Origin: Curtobacterium flaccumfaciens UCD-AKU
GTDB taxonomy: Bacteria > Actinomycetota > Actinomycetes > Actinomycetales > Microbacteriaceae
DNA length: 59,378 nt
Assembly (NCBI RefSeq): GCF_000349565.1
Contig: NZ_KB714628.1
Location: 421,905-481,282 of the forward strand
Reading direction: 5' to 3'
The stretch's first letter is position 1, and every line of letters begins with the position of its first letter. The notes beneath the pieces were generated by a model that was not told the DNA's origin, did no database searches, and worked only from the letters and a program-made list of their open reading frames with translations. Of this stretch, positions 1 to 8,267 are shown one piece after another. The position numbers were made by a program, and so were the translations under genes.

Positions 1-7
1 AGCTGGC

Positions 8-24
8 ACCGTGCCTCCCGTGCG
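8..24. repeat. Fragment of palindrome family A at window edge
   Basis: These 17 nt are an exact reverse-complement match to 59255-59271, the spacer of the large inverted repeat at the other end of the window. The element lies just beyond the 3' end of the TetR gene and is cut by the window boundary, so whether it forms a hairpin here cannot be seen. Confidence 0.5.
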
Positions 25-38
25 TTCGTGGTCGCGTC

Positions 39-668
39 TCAGGCCGCGGCGATGCGCGCCGCCGTGTCGCGGATCGCCGCGACCACCGCCGCCCGCACCT
101 GTTCGGGGTCGGAGCCCTCGTGCCGAGCGGCACTGCGCAAGCCCGTCATGCACATGCCGAGGAGCATCTCGGCCGCCTGCGGGGTCGCGGCGTCCGGCCC
201 CCAGGCCGGGTCGCGTTCGAGGATCGTGCGCACCGCGCCGGTCATCGCCTCGGCGACCGTGGTCATCCGCGCGACCTGCCGACGCATCAGCTGCGGGAAC
301 CGCACGATGACGGCCTTGCGCTCGAGCCGCTCGTGCTCGTCGCCGAACGACGACCCGAACACCAGGAACGCCAGGTCGACGACCGCCTGCGCTGCCGGCT
401 CCCCCGAGACGGATTCCAGGTGTGCCTGGAGGGCGGCGGGTTCGAGGTCGAGTTCGGTGTGCCCGAGGACCGCGTCCTCCTTGCTCTCGAAGTAGTTGAA
501 GAACGTCCGCGGGGACACGTCGGCGCGGGCGGCGACCTGCTCGATCGTGGTGCCGTCGACGCCCTGCTCGAGCACCAGGGACCGAGCGGCCTCGGCGATG
601 CGGTTGCGGGTCTCGATGCGCTTGCGGTCACGGAGACCGAGTTCTGACGGCGTCGCGGAGTCGGGCAT
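39..668 (-). CDS. TetR/AcrR family transcriptional regulator
   Basis: The 209-residue protein has a TetR-type helix-turn-helix at about residues 15-65 (RNRIAEAARSLVLEQG, then TTIEQVAARADVSPRTFFNYFESKEDAVLG), followed by an all-helical ligand-binding region. The PRTFFNYFESKE recognition-helix motif is classic for the family. It is divergently transcribed from an ABC exporter operon with 78 bp between starts, so it probably represses that exporter and itself in response to an unknown ligand. The ATG at 668 is supported by TACAGT six nt upstream on the same strand. Confidence 0.93.
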   Translation of the reverse strand: MPDSATPSELGLRDRKRIETRNRIAEAARSLVLEQGVDGTTIEQVAARADVSPRTFFNYFESKEDAVLGHTELDLEPAALQAHLESVSGEPAAQAVVDLAFLVFGSSFGDEHERLERKAVIVRFPQLMRRQVARMTTVAEAMTGAVRTILERDPAWGPDAATPQAAEMLLGMCMTGLRSAARHEGSDPEQVRAAVVAAIRDTAARIAAA

Positions 669-674
669 GGCCCG

Positions 675-680
675 ACTGTA
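675..680 (-). promoter_or_regulatory. -10 element of tetR gene (leaderless)
   Basis: TACAGT on the minus strand ends 6 nt before the ATG at 668, so transcription would begin at or next to the start codon. The 54 bp between this and the divergent -10 at 735-740 is where a TetR operator would be expected. I see no perfect palindrome there. Confidence 0.6.
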
Positions 681-734
681 ACCGGAACGTCACATGATCT
701 ACAGCAAACGCAAACTTGCAGTCGTGCACCGGAC

Positions 735-740
735 TACGGT
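735..740 (+). promoter_or_regulatory. -10 element of ABC exporter operon (leaderless)
   Basis: TACGGT ends 6 nt before the ATG at 747. A TTGCAG at 716-721 is too close (13-nt spacer) to serve as a normal -35. Confidence 0.55.
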
Positions 741-746
741 GAACGC

Positions 747-1475
747 ATGACCACTCCCGTGCTCGAGGCCCGTGACCTCGCCAGGACCTACGGCCGCGGC
801 GCGACGCGGTTCGACGCGCTCAAGGGGGTGTCGCTGGCGGTGCACCAGGGCGAGAGCCTGGCGATCGTCGGCAAGTCCGGCTCCGGCAAGTCGACGCTCA
901 TGCACCTGCTCGCGCTGCTCGACAAGCCGTCGGCCGGACAGGTGCTGCTCGACGGCACCGACGCCGCGACGCTCGGTGCCCGCCAGGTCAACCGCACCCG
1001 GAACAGCACGTTCGGCTTCGTGTTCCAGCAGTTCTTCCTGACGCCGAAGACCTCGGTGCTCGACAACGTCGTGCTCCCGCTCAAGATCGCCGGCGTCTCC
1101 GGGGCCGAGCGGAAGCGACGGGGCATGGCGGCGCTCGACGCCCTCGGGCTGGCCGACAAGGCGAAGAACGACGCCAACGACCTGTCCGGCGGCCAGAAGC
1201 AACGCGTGGTCATCGCCCGCGCGCTGGTCGGTGAGCCCAGCGTGATCTTCGCCGACGAGCCCACCGGCAACCTCGACACGAACACCGGACAGGTGGTCGA
1301 GGACATGCTGTTCGGGCTGCAGCGCGAGCGGGGGATCACGCTCGTCGTGGTCACGCACGACGAAGAGCTCGCCGCGCGCTGCGACCGCAGCGTGAACGTC
1401 CGCGACGGCCTGATCGTCGGCGGACCCGACGACGCGGTCGACGCGTCCGCCACGCACGGAAGGCACTCCGCATGA
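747..1475 (+). CDS. ABC transporter ATP-binding protein, MacB/LolD type
   Basis: This 242-residue ATPase would power an exporter or extraction complex with the FtsX-like permease encoded next, with which it overlaps by 4 nt (ATGA). Visible motifs in order are Walker A GKSGSGKST (about residues 42-50), the Q-loop region FGFVFQQFF, signature LSGGQKQR, Walker B VIFADEPTGNLD and the switch His in VVVTHD. The layout is that of the MacB/LolD/FtsE subfamily. The divergent TetR regulator suggests inducible export, perhaps of an antibiotic or peptide; the substrate is not readable from sequence. Confidence 0.95.
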   Translation: MTTPVLEARDLARTYGRGATRFDALKGVSLAVHQGESLAIVGKSGSGKSTLMHLLALLDKPSAGQVLLDGTDAATLGARQVNRTRNSTFGFVFQQFFLTPKTSVLDNVVLPLKIAGVSGAERKRRGMAALDALGLADKAKNDANDLSGGQKQRVVIARALVGEPSVIFADEPTGNLDTNTGQVVEDMLFGLQRERGITLVVVTHDEELAARCDRSVNVRDGLIVGGPDDAVDASATHGRHSA

Positions 1476-2749
1476 ACTTCCTCGACCTCCTGCGCACCGC
1501 GGTCTCGAACACCTTCCGCTCGAAGCTGCGCACGACCCTGACCGTCATCGCGATCTTCATCGGCGCCTTCACGATCACGCTCACCTCGGCCATCGGCACG
1601 GGCGTCAGCAACTACATCGACACCCAGGTCTCGTCGATCGGCGACACCGGTTCCCTGACCATCACGAAGGCGGTCGACACCAGCTCGACCGACAGCGGCC
1701 CGGCGAAGTACGACCCCGAGGCCTCTGGTCAGAGTGTCGACCGTGGCCCGGCGTCGTTCTCCTACCTGTCGCAGTCCGACGTCGACGCGATCGAGAAGAC
1801 CGACGGCATCAAGAGCCTCCGCCCCGCGGTCGCTCTCGCGCCGAAGTACGCCGAGTACGGCGACCACGGCAAGTACGTCGTCTCGCTCACGGCCAACGCC
1901 GGCGAGCTCGACGCCGACCTGGCGAGCGGCAAGCAGCTCGACGACCAGACCGACGCCAACCAGGTGATGCTGCCGACCGACTACCTGAAGAACATGGGCC
2001 TCGGCAGCGCCTCCGCCGCCGTCGGCAAGGAACTCACGATCGCCGTCGACGACTACCAGGGCAAGGCGCACACGCTCACCGCCACGGTCGTGGGCGTGCA
2101 GAACGAGTCGCTGTTCGGCAGTGGGGCCGGGGCGAACGCCGCGCTGACCGACGCCATGCAGGCCGCGCAGGAGATCGGCAAGCCCGACTCGATCGCGACC
2201 TCCTACGCCAGCGCCACCGCGACGCTCGATCCGGGCGCCTCCGTCACCACGGTCAAGAAGTCCCTGGCCGACGACGGGTTCCTCGGCCAGACCATCCAGG
2301 ACCAGCTCGGTCAGTTCCAGACCGTCATCAGCGGCATCGTCGGGGTCCTGAACGCCTTCGCCGTGATCGCGCTCATCGCCGCCGGCTTCGGCATCATCAA
2401 CACCCTGCTCATGAGCGTGCAGGAGCGCACCCGCGAGATCGGCCTGATGAAGGCGATGGGCATGGGCGGCGGCAAGGTCTACACGCTGTTCTCGCTCGAG
2501 GCGGTCTTCATCGGGTTCCTCGGCAGCGCCATCGGCGCCGGGGTCGCGATCGCGCTCGGCACCGGGATCTCGAACGTCCTGGCCGGCACGCTCCTCAAGG
2601 ACCTGCCGGGGCTGCAGATCATGCAGTTCGCTCCAGGGTCCGTCGCCACGATCATCCTCGTCGTGATGTTCATCGCGTTCCTGGCGGGCACCCTGCCGGC
2701 ACGACGAGCCGCACGGCAGAACCCGATCGAGGCGCTCCGGTACGAGTGA
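1472..2749 (+). CDS. ABC transporter permease, FtsX/MacB family
   Basis: The 425-residue protein has the MacB permease plan. An N-terminal membrane helix (about residues 18-40, TVIAIFIGAFTITLTSAIGTGV) is followed by a large extracytoplasmic MacB-type periplasmic core domain (about 45-265). A C-terminal FtsX domain has three further membrane helices (about 285-420), with the conserved SVQERTREIGLMKAMG loop. It ends with PARRAARQNPIEALRYE, the usual C-terminal motif of these permeases. It overlaps the ATPase gene by 4 nt and is translationally coupled to it. Confidence 0.94.
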   Translation: MNFLDLLRTAVSNTFRSKLRTTLTVIAIFIGAFTITLTSAIGTGVSNYIDTQVSSIGDTGSLTITKAVDTSSTDSGPAKYDPEASGQSVDRGPASFSYLSQSDVDAIEKTDGIKSLRPAVALAPKYAEYGDHGKYVVSLTANAGELDADLASGKQLDDQTDANQVMLPTDYLKNMGLGSASAAVGKELTIAVDDYQGKAHTLTATVVGVQNESLFGSGAGANAALTDAMQAAQEIGKPDSIATSYASATATLDPGASVTTVKKSLADDGFLGQTIQDQLGQFQTVISGIVGVLNAFAVIALIAAGFGIINTLLMSVQERTREIGLMKAMGMGGGKVYTLFSLEAVFIGFLGSAIGAGVAIALGTGISNVLAGTLLKDLPGLQIMQFAPGSVATIILVVMFIAFLAGTLPARRAARQNPIEALRYE

Positions 2750-2763
2750 CAGGCAGGGCTGCC

Positions 2764-2769
2764 TAGTGT
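2764..2769 (+). promoter_or_regulatory. -10 element (leaderless) of acetyltransferase
   Basis: TAGTGT lies 7 nt upstream of the GTG at 2777. Confidence 0.6.
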
Positions 2770-2776
2770 CGGAGCG

Positions 2777-3304
2777 GTGACGACGTTCGGACGCGACCTC
2801 GGTGACGGCTCCACGCTGACGCTGCGCGACCTGACGACGGTCGACCAGGTGCTCGCACTCGTGCACGCCAACACCGATCGTCTGCGGGCCGCCGAGCCCT
2901 GGGCGTGGGACCCGCAGACACGCGAGGCCATCGCCCTGCACACGGAGCGGCTGCTCGGGCAGTACGCGATGGACCGCTCGCTGCCCTGCGTCATCCGCCA
3001 CGACGACCGCGTGGTCGGGGTGGCCTCGCTGACGTTCGACCCGTACCTGGGGCAGGCATCGCTCGGCTACTGGGTGGACGCCGGACAGGAGGGCCGTGGT
3101 GTCGCCCGGCGGGCCGCCACCGTGCTGATCGGCGTTGCCCGGGCCCGCGGCGTGGCCCGGGTGGAGATCCGGACGGCGGTCGACAACGTGCGGAGCCGGC
3201 GGCTCGCCGAGCGGCTCGGCTTCACCCACGAGGGCACCCTGCGTGGCGCCTTGCCGCTCGGCCCCGAGCGGGTCGACGTCGCGGTCTACGGCCTGCTCCT
3301 CTGA
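2777..3304 (+). CDS. GNAT family N-acetyltransferase, RimJ/RimL type
   Basis: The 175-residue protein looks like a ribosomal-protein or amino-terminal acetyltransferase of the RimL branch. It has an early TLRDLTTVDQ strand, the substrate-region ASLTFDPYLGQASLGYWVDAGQEGRGVARRA, whose QEGRGVA segment is the acetyl-CoA pyrophosphate loop (motif A, Q/RxxGxG/A), and a C-terminal VEIRTAVDNVRSRRLAERLGFTHEG (motif B). The start is GTG, chosen because of the TAGTGT seven nt upstream. It stands alone after the exporter operon. Its substrate is unknown. Confidence 0.88.
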   Translation: MTTFGRDLGDGSTLTLRDLTTVDQVLALVHANTDRLRAAEPWAWDPQTREAIALHTERLLGQYAMDRSLPCVIRHDDRVVGVASLTFDPYLGQASLGYWVDAGQEGRGVARRAATVLIGVARARGVARVEIRTAVDNVRSRRLAERLGFTHEGTLRGALPLGPERVDVAVYGLLL

Positions 3305-3346
3305 GGTCCGCCGCCCCCGTGCAGACGGACCGACACCGGTCGCCGG

Positions 3347-3352
3347 TATCGT
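3347..3352 (+). promoter_or_regulatory. -10 element (leaderless) of hypothetical gene
   Basis: TATCGT ends 6 nt before the ATG at 3359. Confidence 0.55.
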
Positions 3353-3358
3353 CGGAGC

Positions 3359-4027
3359 ATGGCCTTGTTCGGACGACGCAACCACGACGTGCGCGATCGA
3401 CCCATCAGCCAGGTCGAACTGAAGCGTGCGGTCGACGAGGGCTTCCTCATCGCGAAGGCCGCCGTCACCATCGCGGTGGCCAACCGCATCATCACGAACG
3501 CCCTGCGTGACCAGGGGTACTTCGACCACGCACTCATCGCCGAGGCCACGCGCGAGGAACTCCACCGCATGGCCGAGGAACAACGGGGTGACGCCGCACG
3601 GATGCGCGACATCCGTTCCACCTCGAGCAAGCAGAAGGGCCGTTCCCGCCACCAGCACGACTACCGGCGCGGCGACGACCTGAAGCTCCGGATGCGCGAG
3701 GCCACGTACGAGCAACTCGCTGCCATGCTCGACAAGCGACGCGACGACCAGCACTTCGTCGACGGGATCGTCCTCGCCGCGCGGGCCCGCGCCTGGGACG
3801 ACATCGGCACCACCGTCGTCGGACGCCTCGGCTGGGCACAGCGCCCGGCGGACGACTACGAGATCGGCCGCGACGACCGGTTGCAGCAGATGCTCGACGA
3901 GGACTTCGCCGAGTTGCTCGCCGAGCACCCCGTCGGATCGACTCCGGTCGACGCCGACGAACCGGACGACGCCGACGGTGACCAGGACGAGTCCGACCCG
4001 GCCGACCCCGACACCTCGCGCACCTGA
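3359..4027 (+). CDS. Conserved hypothetical protein, acidic tail
   Basis: I do not recognise a named domain in this 222-residue protein. It starts with a basic segment, then a probably helical part rich in charged residues, including KQKGRSRHQHDYRRGDDLKLRMREATYEQLAAML at about 88-121. It ends in a strongly acidic, disordered-looking tail (DADEPDDADGDQDESDPADPD). It has no membrane segment or signal peptide and is probably cytosolic. A single-gene unit with its own -10 suggests an independent role. Coding bias is normal for the window. Confidence 0.75.
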   Translation: MALFGRRNHDVRDRPISQVELKRAVDEGFLIAKAAVTIAVANRIITNALRDQGYFDHALIAEATREELHRMAEEQRGDAARMRDIRSTSSKQKGRSRHQHDYRRGDDLKLRMREATYEQLAAMLDKRRDDQHFVDGIVLAARARAWDDIGTTVVGRLGWAQRPADDYEIGRDDRLQQMLDEDFAELLAEHPVGSTPVDADEPDDADGDQDESDPADPDTSRT

Positions 4028-4054
4028 CCGACACCACACGCAGTCACGAGTCCC

Positions 4055-4060
4055 TAGGCT
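4055..4060 (+). promoter_or_regulatory. -10 element (leaderless) of flavoprotein gene
   Basis: TAGGCT ends 6 nt before the ATG at 4067. Confidence 0.6.
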
Positions 4061-4066
4061 CGGGGC

Positions 4067-5512
4067 ATGGTGGATGCGGTGGTCGTCGGAGCGGGACCGA
4101 ACGGACTCGCGGCGGCGGTGACCCTGGCCCGCGCGGGCCTGTCGGTCGAGGTCGTCGAACGGAACGACACGATCGGCGGCGGTGCCCGCACGGCCGAGCT
4201 CACCCTGCCCGGGTTCCTGCACGACGTCTGCTCCGCAGTGCACCCGATGGCCCTGCAGTCCGAGTTCTTCCGGCGCTTCCGCATGGAGGACCGCATCGAG
4301 CTCCGCCTGCCCGAGGTGCAGTACGGCCACCCGCTCGACCACGGTCGCGCCGGCATCGCGTACCAGGACCTCGACCGCACCGCCGCTGAACTCGGGGTGG
4401 ACGGACCGGCCTTCCGGCAGCTGATGGCGCCGCTGGCGGAGAACGCCGACCAGGTCGCGGACTTCGCGACCGACGCGCTGCTGCACGTGCCGCGGCACCC
4501 CCTGACCGTCCTGCGGTTCGGGCTGCGGGCGCTCGAGCAGGGCACCGCCGCGTGGAACCTGCGCTTCCGCGGCGAGGCCGCCCCGGCGATGGTGTCCGGC
4601 GTCGCGGCGCACTCGATCCAGCACCTGCCGTCCCTGTCCACCGCGGCGGCGGCACTGTCGCTCGGCTCGTACGCGCACGCCCGCGGCTGGCCGGTGCCGA
4701 TCGGTGGCAGCCAGGCGATCGTCGACGCGCTCGCCGCCGACCTCGTCGCGCACGGCGGCCGCATCGTCACCGGACACGAGGTCCGGTCGCTCGGTGACCT
4801 CACCCCGGCGAAGGCGGTGCTGTTCGACACGAGCGTGCCCGGCATGCTCCGGATCGCGGGCAAGCAGATCCCGACCCCGAAGCGCGGCGCACTGCGACGC
4901 TTCCGGTTCGGCAACGCGGCGGCGAAGGTCGACTTCGCGCTGTCCGACCCGGTGCCGTGGACCAACGAGTCGCTGCGGAAGGCCGGGACCGTGCACATCG
5001 GCGGGACCCGGCAGGAGATCGCGGCCGCCGAACGTGCCGTCGCGAACGGGCAGCACGCCGAGCGTCCGTACGTGCTCGGCGCGGAGCCCACGGTGGTGGA
5101 CCCGACCCGCGCCCCGAAGGGCAAGCACGTCTTCTGGGCCTACGCGCACGTCCCCGCGGGCTCGGACGTCGACCCGACCGAGGCCGTCACCCGTCAGATC
5201 GAGCGCTTCGCGCCGGGGTTCCGCGACACGATCCTGTCGTCGAGCTCCCGCACCGCCGTGCAGATGGGCGAGTACAACCCGAACTACGTCGGTGGCGACA
5301 TCGCCGCCGGTGCCGCGAGCTTCTGGCAGCTCGTCAAGCGCCCCGTCCTGTCCAGCGACCCGTGGCGGATGGGCGGCGGCATGTACCTGTGCTCCGAGTC
5401 CGCGGCACCCGGCCCCGGCGTGCACGGCATGGCCGGCTGGCACGCGGCGAAGAGCGCGCTCCGGCACACCTTCGGACTGCCGGAGGACGTCGACCTCACC
5501 CCGGAAGGCTGA
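4067..5512 (+). CDS. NAD(P)/FAD-dependent oxidoreductase, phytoene-desaturase-like (CrtI family)
   Basis: The 481-residue protein opens with a dinucleotide-binding fold, VVVGAGPNGLAAAVTLARAGLSVEVVERNDTIGGGART (about residues 5-42), the FAD-binding signature of the CrtI/amine-oxidase group. It ends with GGGMYLCSESAAPGPGVHGMAGWHAAKSAL, the C-terminal FAD-contact motif of the same family. It is slightly shorter than carotenoid desaturases. No phytoene synthase or other carotenoid gene is nearby, so a role as a general hydrophobic-substrate oxidoreductase is more likely. It is followed after 5 bp by an SRPBCC gene and both probably form one transcript. Confidence 0.88.
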   Translation: MVDAVVVGAGPNGLAAAVTLARAGLSVEVVERNDTIGGGARTAELTLPGFLHDVCSAVHPMALQSEFFRRFRMEDRIELRLPEVQYGHPLDHGRAGIAYQDLDRTAAELGVDGPAFRQLMAPLAENADQVADFATDALLHVPRHPLTVLRFGLRALEQGTAAWNLRFRGEAAPAMVSGVAAHSIQHLPSLSTAAAALSLGSYAHARGWPVPIGGSQAIVDALAADLVAHGGRIVTGHEVRSLGDLTPAKAVLFDTSVPGMLRIAGKQIPTPKRGALRRFRFGNAAAKVDFALSDPVPWTNESLRKAGTVHIGGTRQEIAAAERAVANGQHAERPYVLGAEPTVVDPTRAPKGKHVFWAYAHVPAGSDVDPTEAVTRQIERFAPGFRDTILSSSSRTAVQMGEYNPNYVGGDIAAGAASFWQLVKRPVLSSDPWRMGGGMYLCSESAAPGPGVHGMAGWHAAKSALRHTFGLPEDVDLTPEG

Positions 5513-5517
5513 ACACC

Positions 5518-5961
5518 ATGGCGAAGAACGTCCGCATCCTGCACTGCCGTCCCGAAGCCGTCTTCGACGTGCTCGGCGACGGGTGGCTCTACACGACCTG
5601 GGTGGTCGGGGCGTCGCGTATGCGCAAGGAGGAGTCCGGGTGGCCGCATGTCGGCACGCGGCTGCACCACTCGTTCGGCGCCTGGCCGATCGTCATCGAC
5701 GACGTCACGACGTCGCTGGTCTGGGAGCCGCCACACCGCATGGTCATCCAGCCCAAGGGCTGGCCCATCGGCGAGGCCCGCGTCGAGCTGACGGTCGAAC
5801 CGCACCGGCACGGCAGCAAGGTCACGATCACCGAGAACGCGGTGGCCGGGCCGGGTTCGCACGTGCCGGACTTCCTCATGCAGCCGCTCATCTGGATGCG
5901 CAACCGCGAGACGCTCCGCCGCCTCGAGTGGGTGGCCGTCGGGCGCTCGGCGACCGCCTGA
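5518..5961 (+). CDS. SRPBCC family protein (START-like lipid/ligand-binding fold)
   Basis: The 147-residue protein matches the polyketide-cyclase/dehydrase SRPBCC fold: an N-terminal strand (KNVRILHCRPEAVFDVLGDGWLYTTWVVG), a central WEPPHRMVIQPKGWPIGEARVELTVEP sheet and a long C-terminal helix (IWMRNRETLRRLEWVA). Such proteins bind hydrophobic ligands in a cavity. The ATG at 5518 follows the upstream stop by 5 bp, which places it in an operon with the flavoprotein and suggests it delivers or sequesters that enzyme's substrate. That functional link is inference. Confidence 0.85.
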   Translation: MAKNVRILHCRPEAVFDVLGDGWLYTTWVVGASRMRKEESGWPHVGTRLHHSFGAWPIVIDDVTTSLVWEPPHRMVIQPKGWPIGEARVELTVEPHRHGSKVTITENAVAGPGSHVPDFLMQPLIWMRNRETLRRLEWVAVGRSATA

Positions 5962-5977
5962 GACGTCCCCACGAACG

Positions 5978-6017
5978 GACGGGAGGCCCGTGGCGGCGCC
6001 GCCACGGGCCTCCCGTC
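5978..6017. terminator. 40-bp perfect palindrome between convergent genes (family A)
   Basis: Two perfect 20-nt arms meet at 5997/5998 without a forced spacer. The stem reads GACGGGAGGCCCGTGGCGGC on the left. It sits between the convergent SRPBCC and AroE-like genes, the right place for a bidirectional terminator. It has no U-tract. Fifteen nt (5982-5996) recur exactly at 59231-59245. Confidence 0.75.
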
Positions 6018-6096
6018 ACGGCCGTCGTGCCGCTGGCGCGTCACGCCGGAACCGGCGGGTGGGGCCCACCTCCCGTCCGCCCTGTGGGTGCGTCGA

Positions 6097-6915
6097 CTAC
6101 TCGGCGCGCGAGAACTCGCTGGCCCGCGCCACCTGGTCGTCGGTCAGGGCGACGCCCGTGTACCGCTCGAACTGACGGGCTGCCTGCAGGGCGATGGCCT
6201 CGGCGCCGGTGATGACGTGCTTGCCGGCGTCGCGGCCCGCCCGCACGAGCGGGGTCTCCGACGGGAACGCGACCACGTCGAAGACGGTGTGGGCAGCCTC
6301 GATCCGCTCCGGCGCGAAGGCGAGTGCGTCCTGCTGGTCGCCGCGCATGCCGAGCGGGGTGACGTTGACGACCAGGTCGGTCTCCCCCGCCTCACGCTCG
6401 TCGGCGACCCACTCGTAGCCGTACTGCGTCGCCAGGGCCGGGCCGGTCTGCTCGTTGCGGGCGACGACCGTCAACCGGTCGAAGCCGGCGCCTCGGAACG
6501 CCGCCGTGACGGCCTTGGCCATGCCGCCGGAGCCGCGGAGCAGCACCCGCGAAGCCGGGTCGACCCGGTGCGACCCGAGCAGTGCGGCGATCGCCTCGTA
6601 GTCGGTGTTCGACGCGGTGAGCACGCCGTCGTCGTTCACGACCGTGTTGACCGACTGGATCGCGGCGGCGGAGTCCTCGATGTGGTCGACGAGCGGGATG
6701 ATCGCCTCCTTGAAGGGCATCGACACCGAGCACCCGCGGATCCCGAGCGCACGGATGCCGGCGACGGCGCCGGGCAGGTCCGTCGTGGTGAACGCCTTGT
6801 ACAGGAACTCGAGACCGAGCTCGTCGTACAGGAAGTTGTGGAAACGGGTGCCGATGTTGCTCGGTCGCGCGGCCAGCGACATGCAGACCTGCATGTCCTT
6901 GTTCAGGATGGGCAT
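6097..6915 (-). CDS. Shikimate 5-dehydrogenase-like protein (AroE family)
   Basis: This 272-residue protein has the AroE two-domain plan. The N-terminal substrate domain includes the catalytic-region motif RGCSVSMPFKEAIIPLVD, where Lys is the family's catalytic residue. SVNTVVNDDGVLTASNTDYEA supplies the conserved Asp. The NADP domain has LLRGSGGMAKAVTAAFRGAGFDRLTVVARN, then VNVTPLGMRG. The GxGGxxxA loop appears as GSGGMAKA. It lacks the usual SxSxxIHN start of canonical AroE, beginning NKDMQVCMSLAARPSNIGTRFHN instead. It may therefore be a paralogue acting on quinate or another substrate. It stands alone; a weak GAGACT -10 candidate lies 6 nt upstream of the ATG at 6915. Confidence 0.85.
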   Translation of the reverse strand: MPILNKDMQVCMSLAARPSNIGTRFHNFLYDELGLEFLYKAFTTTDLPGAVAGIRALGIRGCSVSMPFKEAIIPLVDHIEDSAAAIQSVNTVVNDDGVLTASNTDYEAIAALLGSHRVDPASRVLLRGSGGMAKAVTAAFRGAGFDRLTVVARNEQTGPALATQYGYEWVADEREAGETDLVVNVTPLGMRGDQQDALAFAPERIEAAHTVFDVVAFPSETPLVRAGRDAGKHVITGAEAIALQAARQFERYTGVALTDDQVARASEFSRAE

Positions 6916-7004
6916 GCTCTCAGTCTCGCACTGTCGCACGCTCACACTCTCCTGCTCTTGCAAGGATGGAGCGGTCCAAGCAGGCCGGGTGCGGCGCTCC
7001 GGGG

Positions 7005-7010
7005 TAGCGT
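7005..7010 (+). promoter_or_regulatory. -10 element (leaderless) of oxidoreductase gene
   Basis: TAGCGT ends 8 nt before the ATG at 7019. Confidence 0.55.
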
Positions 7011-7018
7011 CGGTCCCG

Positions 7019-7945
7019 ATGACTGAGATCCCGGAGACCATGCGCGCTGTCCGCTTCGACGAGTGGGGTGACCGATCGGTCCTGCACGTCGCCGAGGTGC
7101 CCGTGCCCGACGTGACCGCCGGGCGGGTGCTCGTCCGCGTGCGCGCCGCCGGGATCAACCCCGGTGAGTCGGCGATCCGCCAGGGCGCGTTCGGCGGCGA
7201 CCTGCCGTCCGGGCAGGGCACCGACTTCGCCGGCATCGTCGTCGCCGTCGGAGCCGAGGTCGACGGCGTCGACGAGGGCGAAGAGGTCATCGGCTGGTCG
7301 TGGGACCGCGCGAGCCAGGCCGAGTACGTCTCGGTGCCGGCCGTGCAGGTCGTCCAGAAGCCACGCCTGCTCGACTGGACGGTGGCGGGTGGCCTCGACG
7401 TCATCGCGACCACCGCGGCGGCGGCCGTCCGCGCGGTCGACCCGCGTGCCGGTGAGACCGTCGTGGTGTCCGGTGCCGCGGGCGGGGTCGGCGGCTTCGT
7501 CACCCAGCTGCTCGCGAACGAGGGCATCGACGTCATCGCCGTCGCGTCCGAGGTGAACCACGAGTGGCTCCGCTCCAAGCGCGCACGACCCGTCGCGTAC
7601 GGCGACGGCCTGCAGGAGCGCATCACGGAACTCGCGACGAACGGTGTCGACGCCGTGATCGACACCCACGGCGCCGAGTACGTCCGGCTCGGCATCGCGC
7701 TCGGGGTGCCGGTCGACCGCATCGAGACGATCATCGCGTTCGACGAGGCCGCCGAGGTCGGGGCGAAGACCTCGGGCAGTGCGGACACGGCCGATCCGGA
7801 GATCCTCGGCGCGCTCGCACTCGAGGTCGCGAACGGCGCGATCGAGGTGCCCGTCGCCGCGACCTACCCGCTCGACCGCGTGCAGGACGCCTTCGAGGAG
7901 CTCGAGCACGGCCACACGCGCGGCAAGATCGTCCTCATCCCCTGA
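7019..7945 (+). CDS. NADP-dependent oxidoreductase, quinone-reductase (MDR) family
   Basis: The 308-residue protein is a zinc-free medium-chain reductase. The N-terminal GroES-like domain contains VRVRAAGINPGESAIRQG and the GQGTDFAGIVVAVG motif. The Rossmann domain contains VVVSGAAGGVGGFVTQLLANEG, the family's AxxGGVG NADPH loop. The C-terminal YPLDRVQDAFEELEHGHTRGKIVLIP is typical. No zinc ligands are visible, so a quinone or enone reductase is more likely than an alcohol dehydrogenase. It is divergent from the AroE-like gene with about 100 bp between starts. Confidence 0.92.
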   Translation: MTEIPETMRAVRFDEWGDRSVLHVAEVPVPDVTAGRVLVRVRAAGINPGESAIRQGAFGGDLPSGQGTDFAGIVVAVGAEVDGVDEGEEVIGWSWDRASQAEYVSVPAVQVVQKPRLLDWTVAGGLDVIATTAAAAVRAVDPRAGETVVVSGAAGGVGGFVTQLLANEGIDVIAVASEVNHEWLRSKRARPVAYGDGLQERITELATNGVDAVIDTHGAEYVRLGIALGVPVDRIETIIAFDEAAEVGAKTSGSADTADPEILGALALEVANGAIEVPVAATYPLDRVQDAFEELEHGHTRGKIVLIP

Positions 7946-8025
7946 CCCCACGACCACGCGGGTCCGGGGGTTTCCCCCACCACGCTCGGGGTGCGTCCCG
8001 GATGCGCCGGACCGGCGGCGTTGCG

Positions 8026-8031
8026 TAGCGT
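8026..8031 (+). promoter_or_regulatory. -10 element (leaderless) of PspC-like gene
   Basis: TAGCGT lies 7 nt before the ATG at 8039, which argues against the in-frame upstream start at 7991. Confidence 0.6.
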
Positions 8032-8038
8032 CGTCGGT

Positions 8039-8233
8039 ATGAGCACACTCTCCCGTCCCCGCAACGGTCGTCTGCTGGCCGGTGTCTGCGCCGGTCTCGC
8101 CGACCGCTTCACCCTGTCCCGCACCCTGGTCCGGGTGATCTGGGTCATCCTGAGCCTGTTCCCCGGGCCGCTGTGGATCGCCTACGTCGTGCTGTGGTTC
8201 GTGATGCCGCCCGAGGGTGGTCGGCGGCGCTGA
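8039..8233 (+). CDS. PspC domain mini-protein
   Basis: The 64-residue protein is essentially a bare PspC domain. NGRLLAGVCAGLADRFTLSRTLVRVIWVILSLFPGPLWIAYVVLWFVMPPE has the family's LLAGVCAGLA start, the VRVxWV segment and one or two hydrophobic stretches ending in P-P-E. In larger proteins PspC domains sense envelope stress; stand-alone copies are common in actinobacteria with no assigned role. It is monocistronic. Confidence 0.88.
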   Translation: MSTLSRPRNGRLLAGVCAGLADRFTLSRTLVRVIWVILSLFPGPLWIAYVVLWFVMPPEGGRRR

Positions 8234-8255
8234 GCACCGGTCCGTCCGGACGGGT

Positions 8256-8261
8256 TAGTGT
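8256..8261 (+). promoter_or_regulatory. -10 element (leaderless) of sdaA
   Basis: TAGTGT ends 6 nt before the GTG at 8268. Confidence 0.6.
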
Positions 8262-8267
8262 GGCGGC

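Noticed and set aside
716..740. TTGCAG as -35 paired with TACGGT for the exporter promoter
   Set aside because: The spacer would be 13 nt, too short for a sigma-70-type promoter.
788..5467. A 1559-codon open frame on the minus strand
   Set aside because: It is antisense to the ABC exporter, acetyltransferase and flavoprotein genes, is full of Arg/Gly/Val-Asp repeats typical of the shadow of high-GC coding DNA, and has no domain.
4067..5961. Carotenoid biosynthesis cluster
   Set aside because: The CrtI-like gene has no phytoene synthase, lycopene cyclase or prenyltransferase nearby and pairs with an SRPBCC protein instead.
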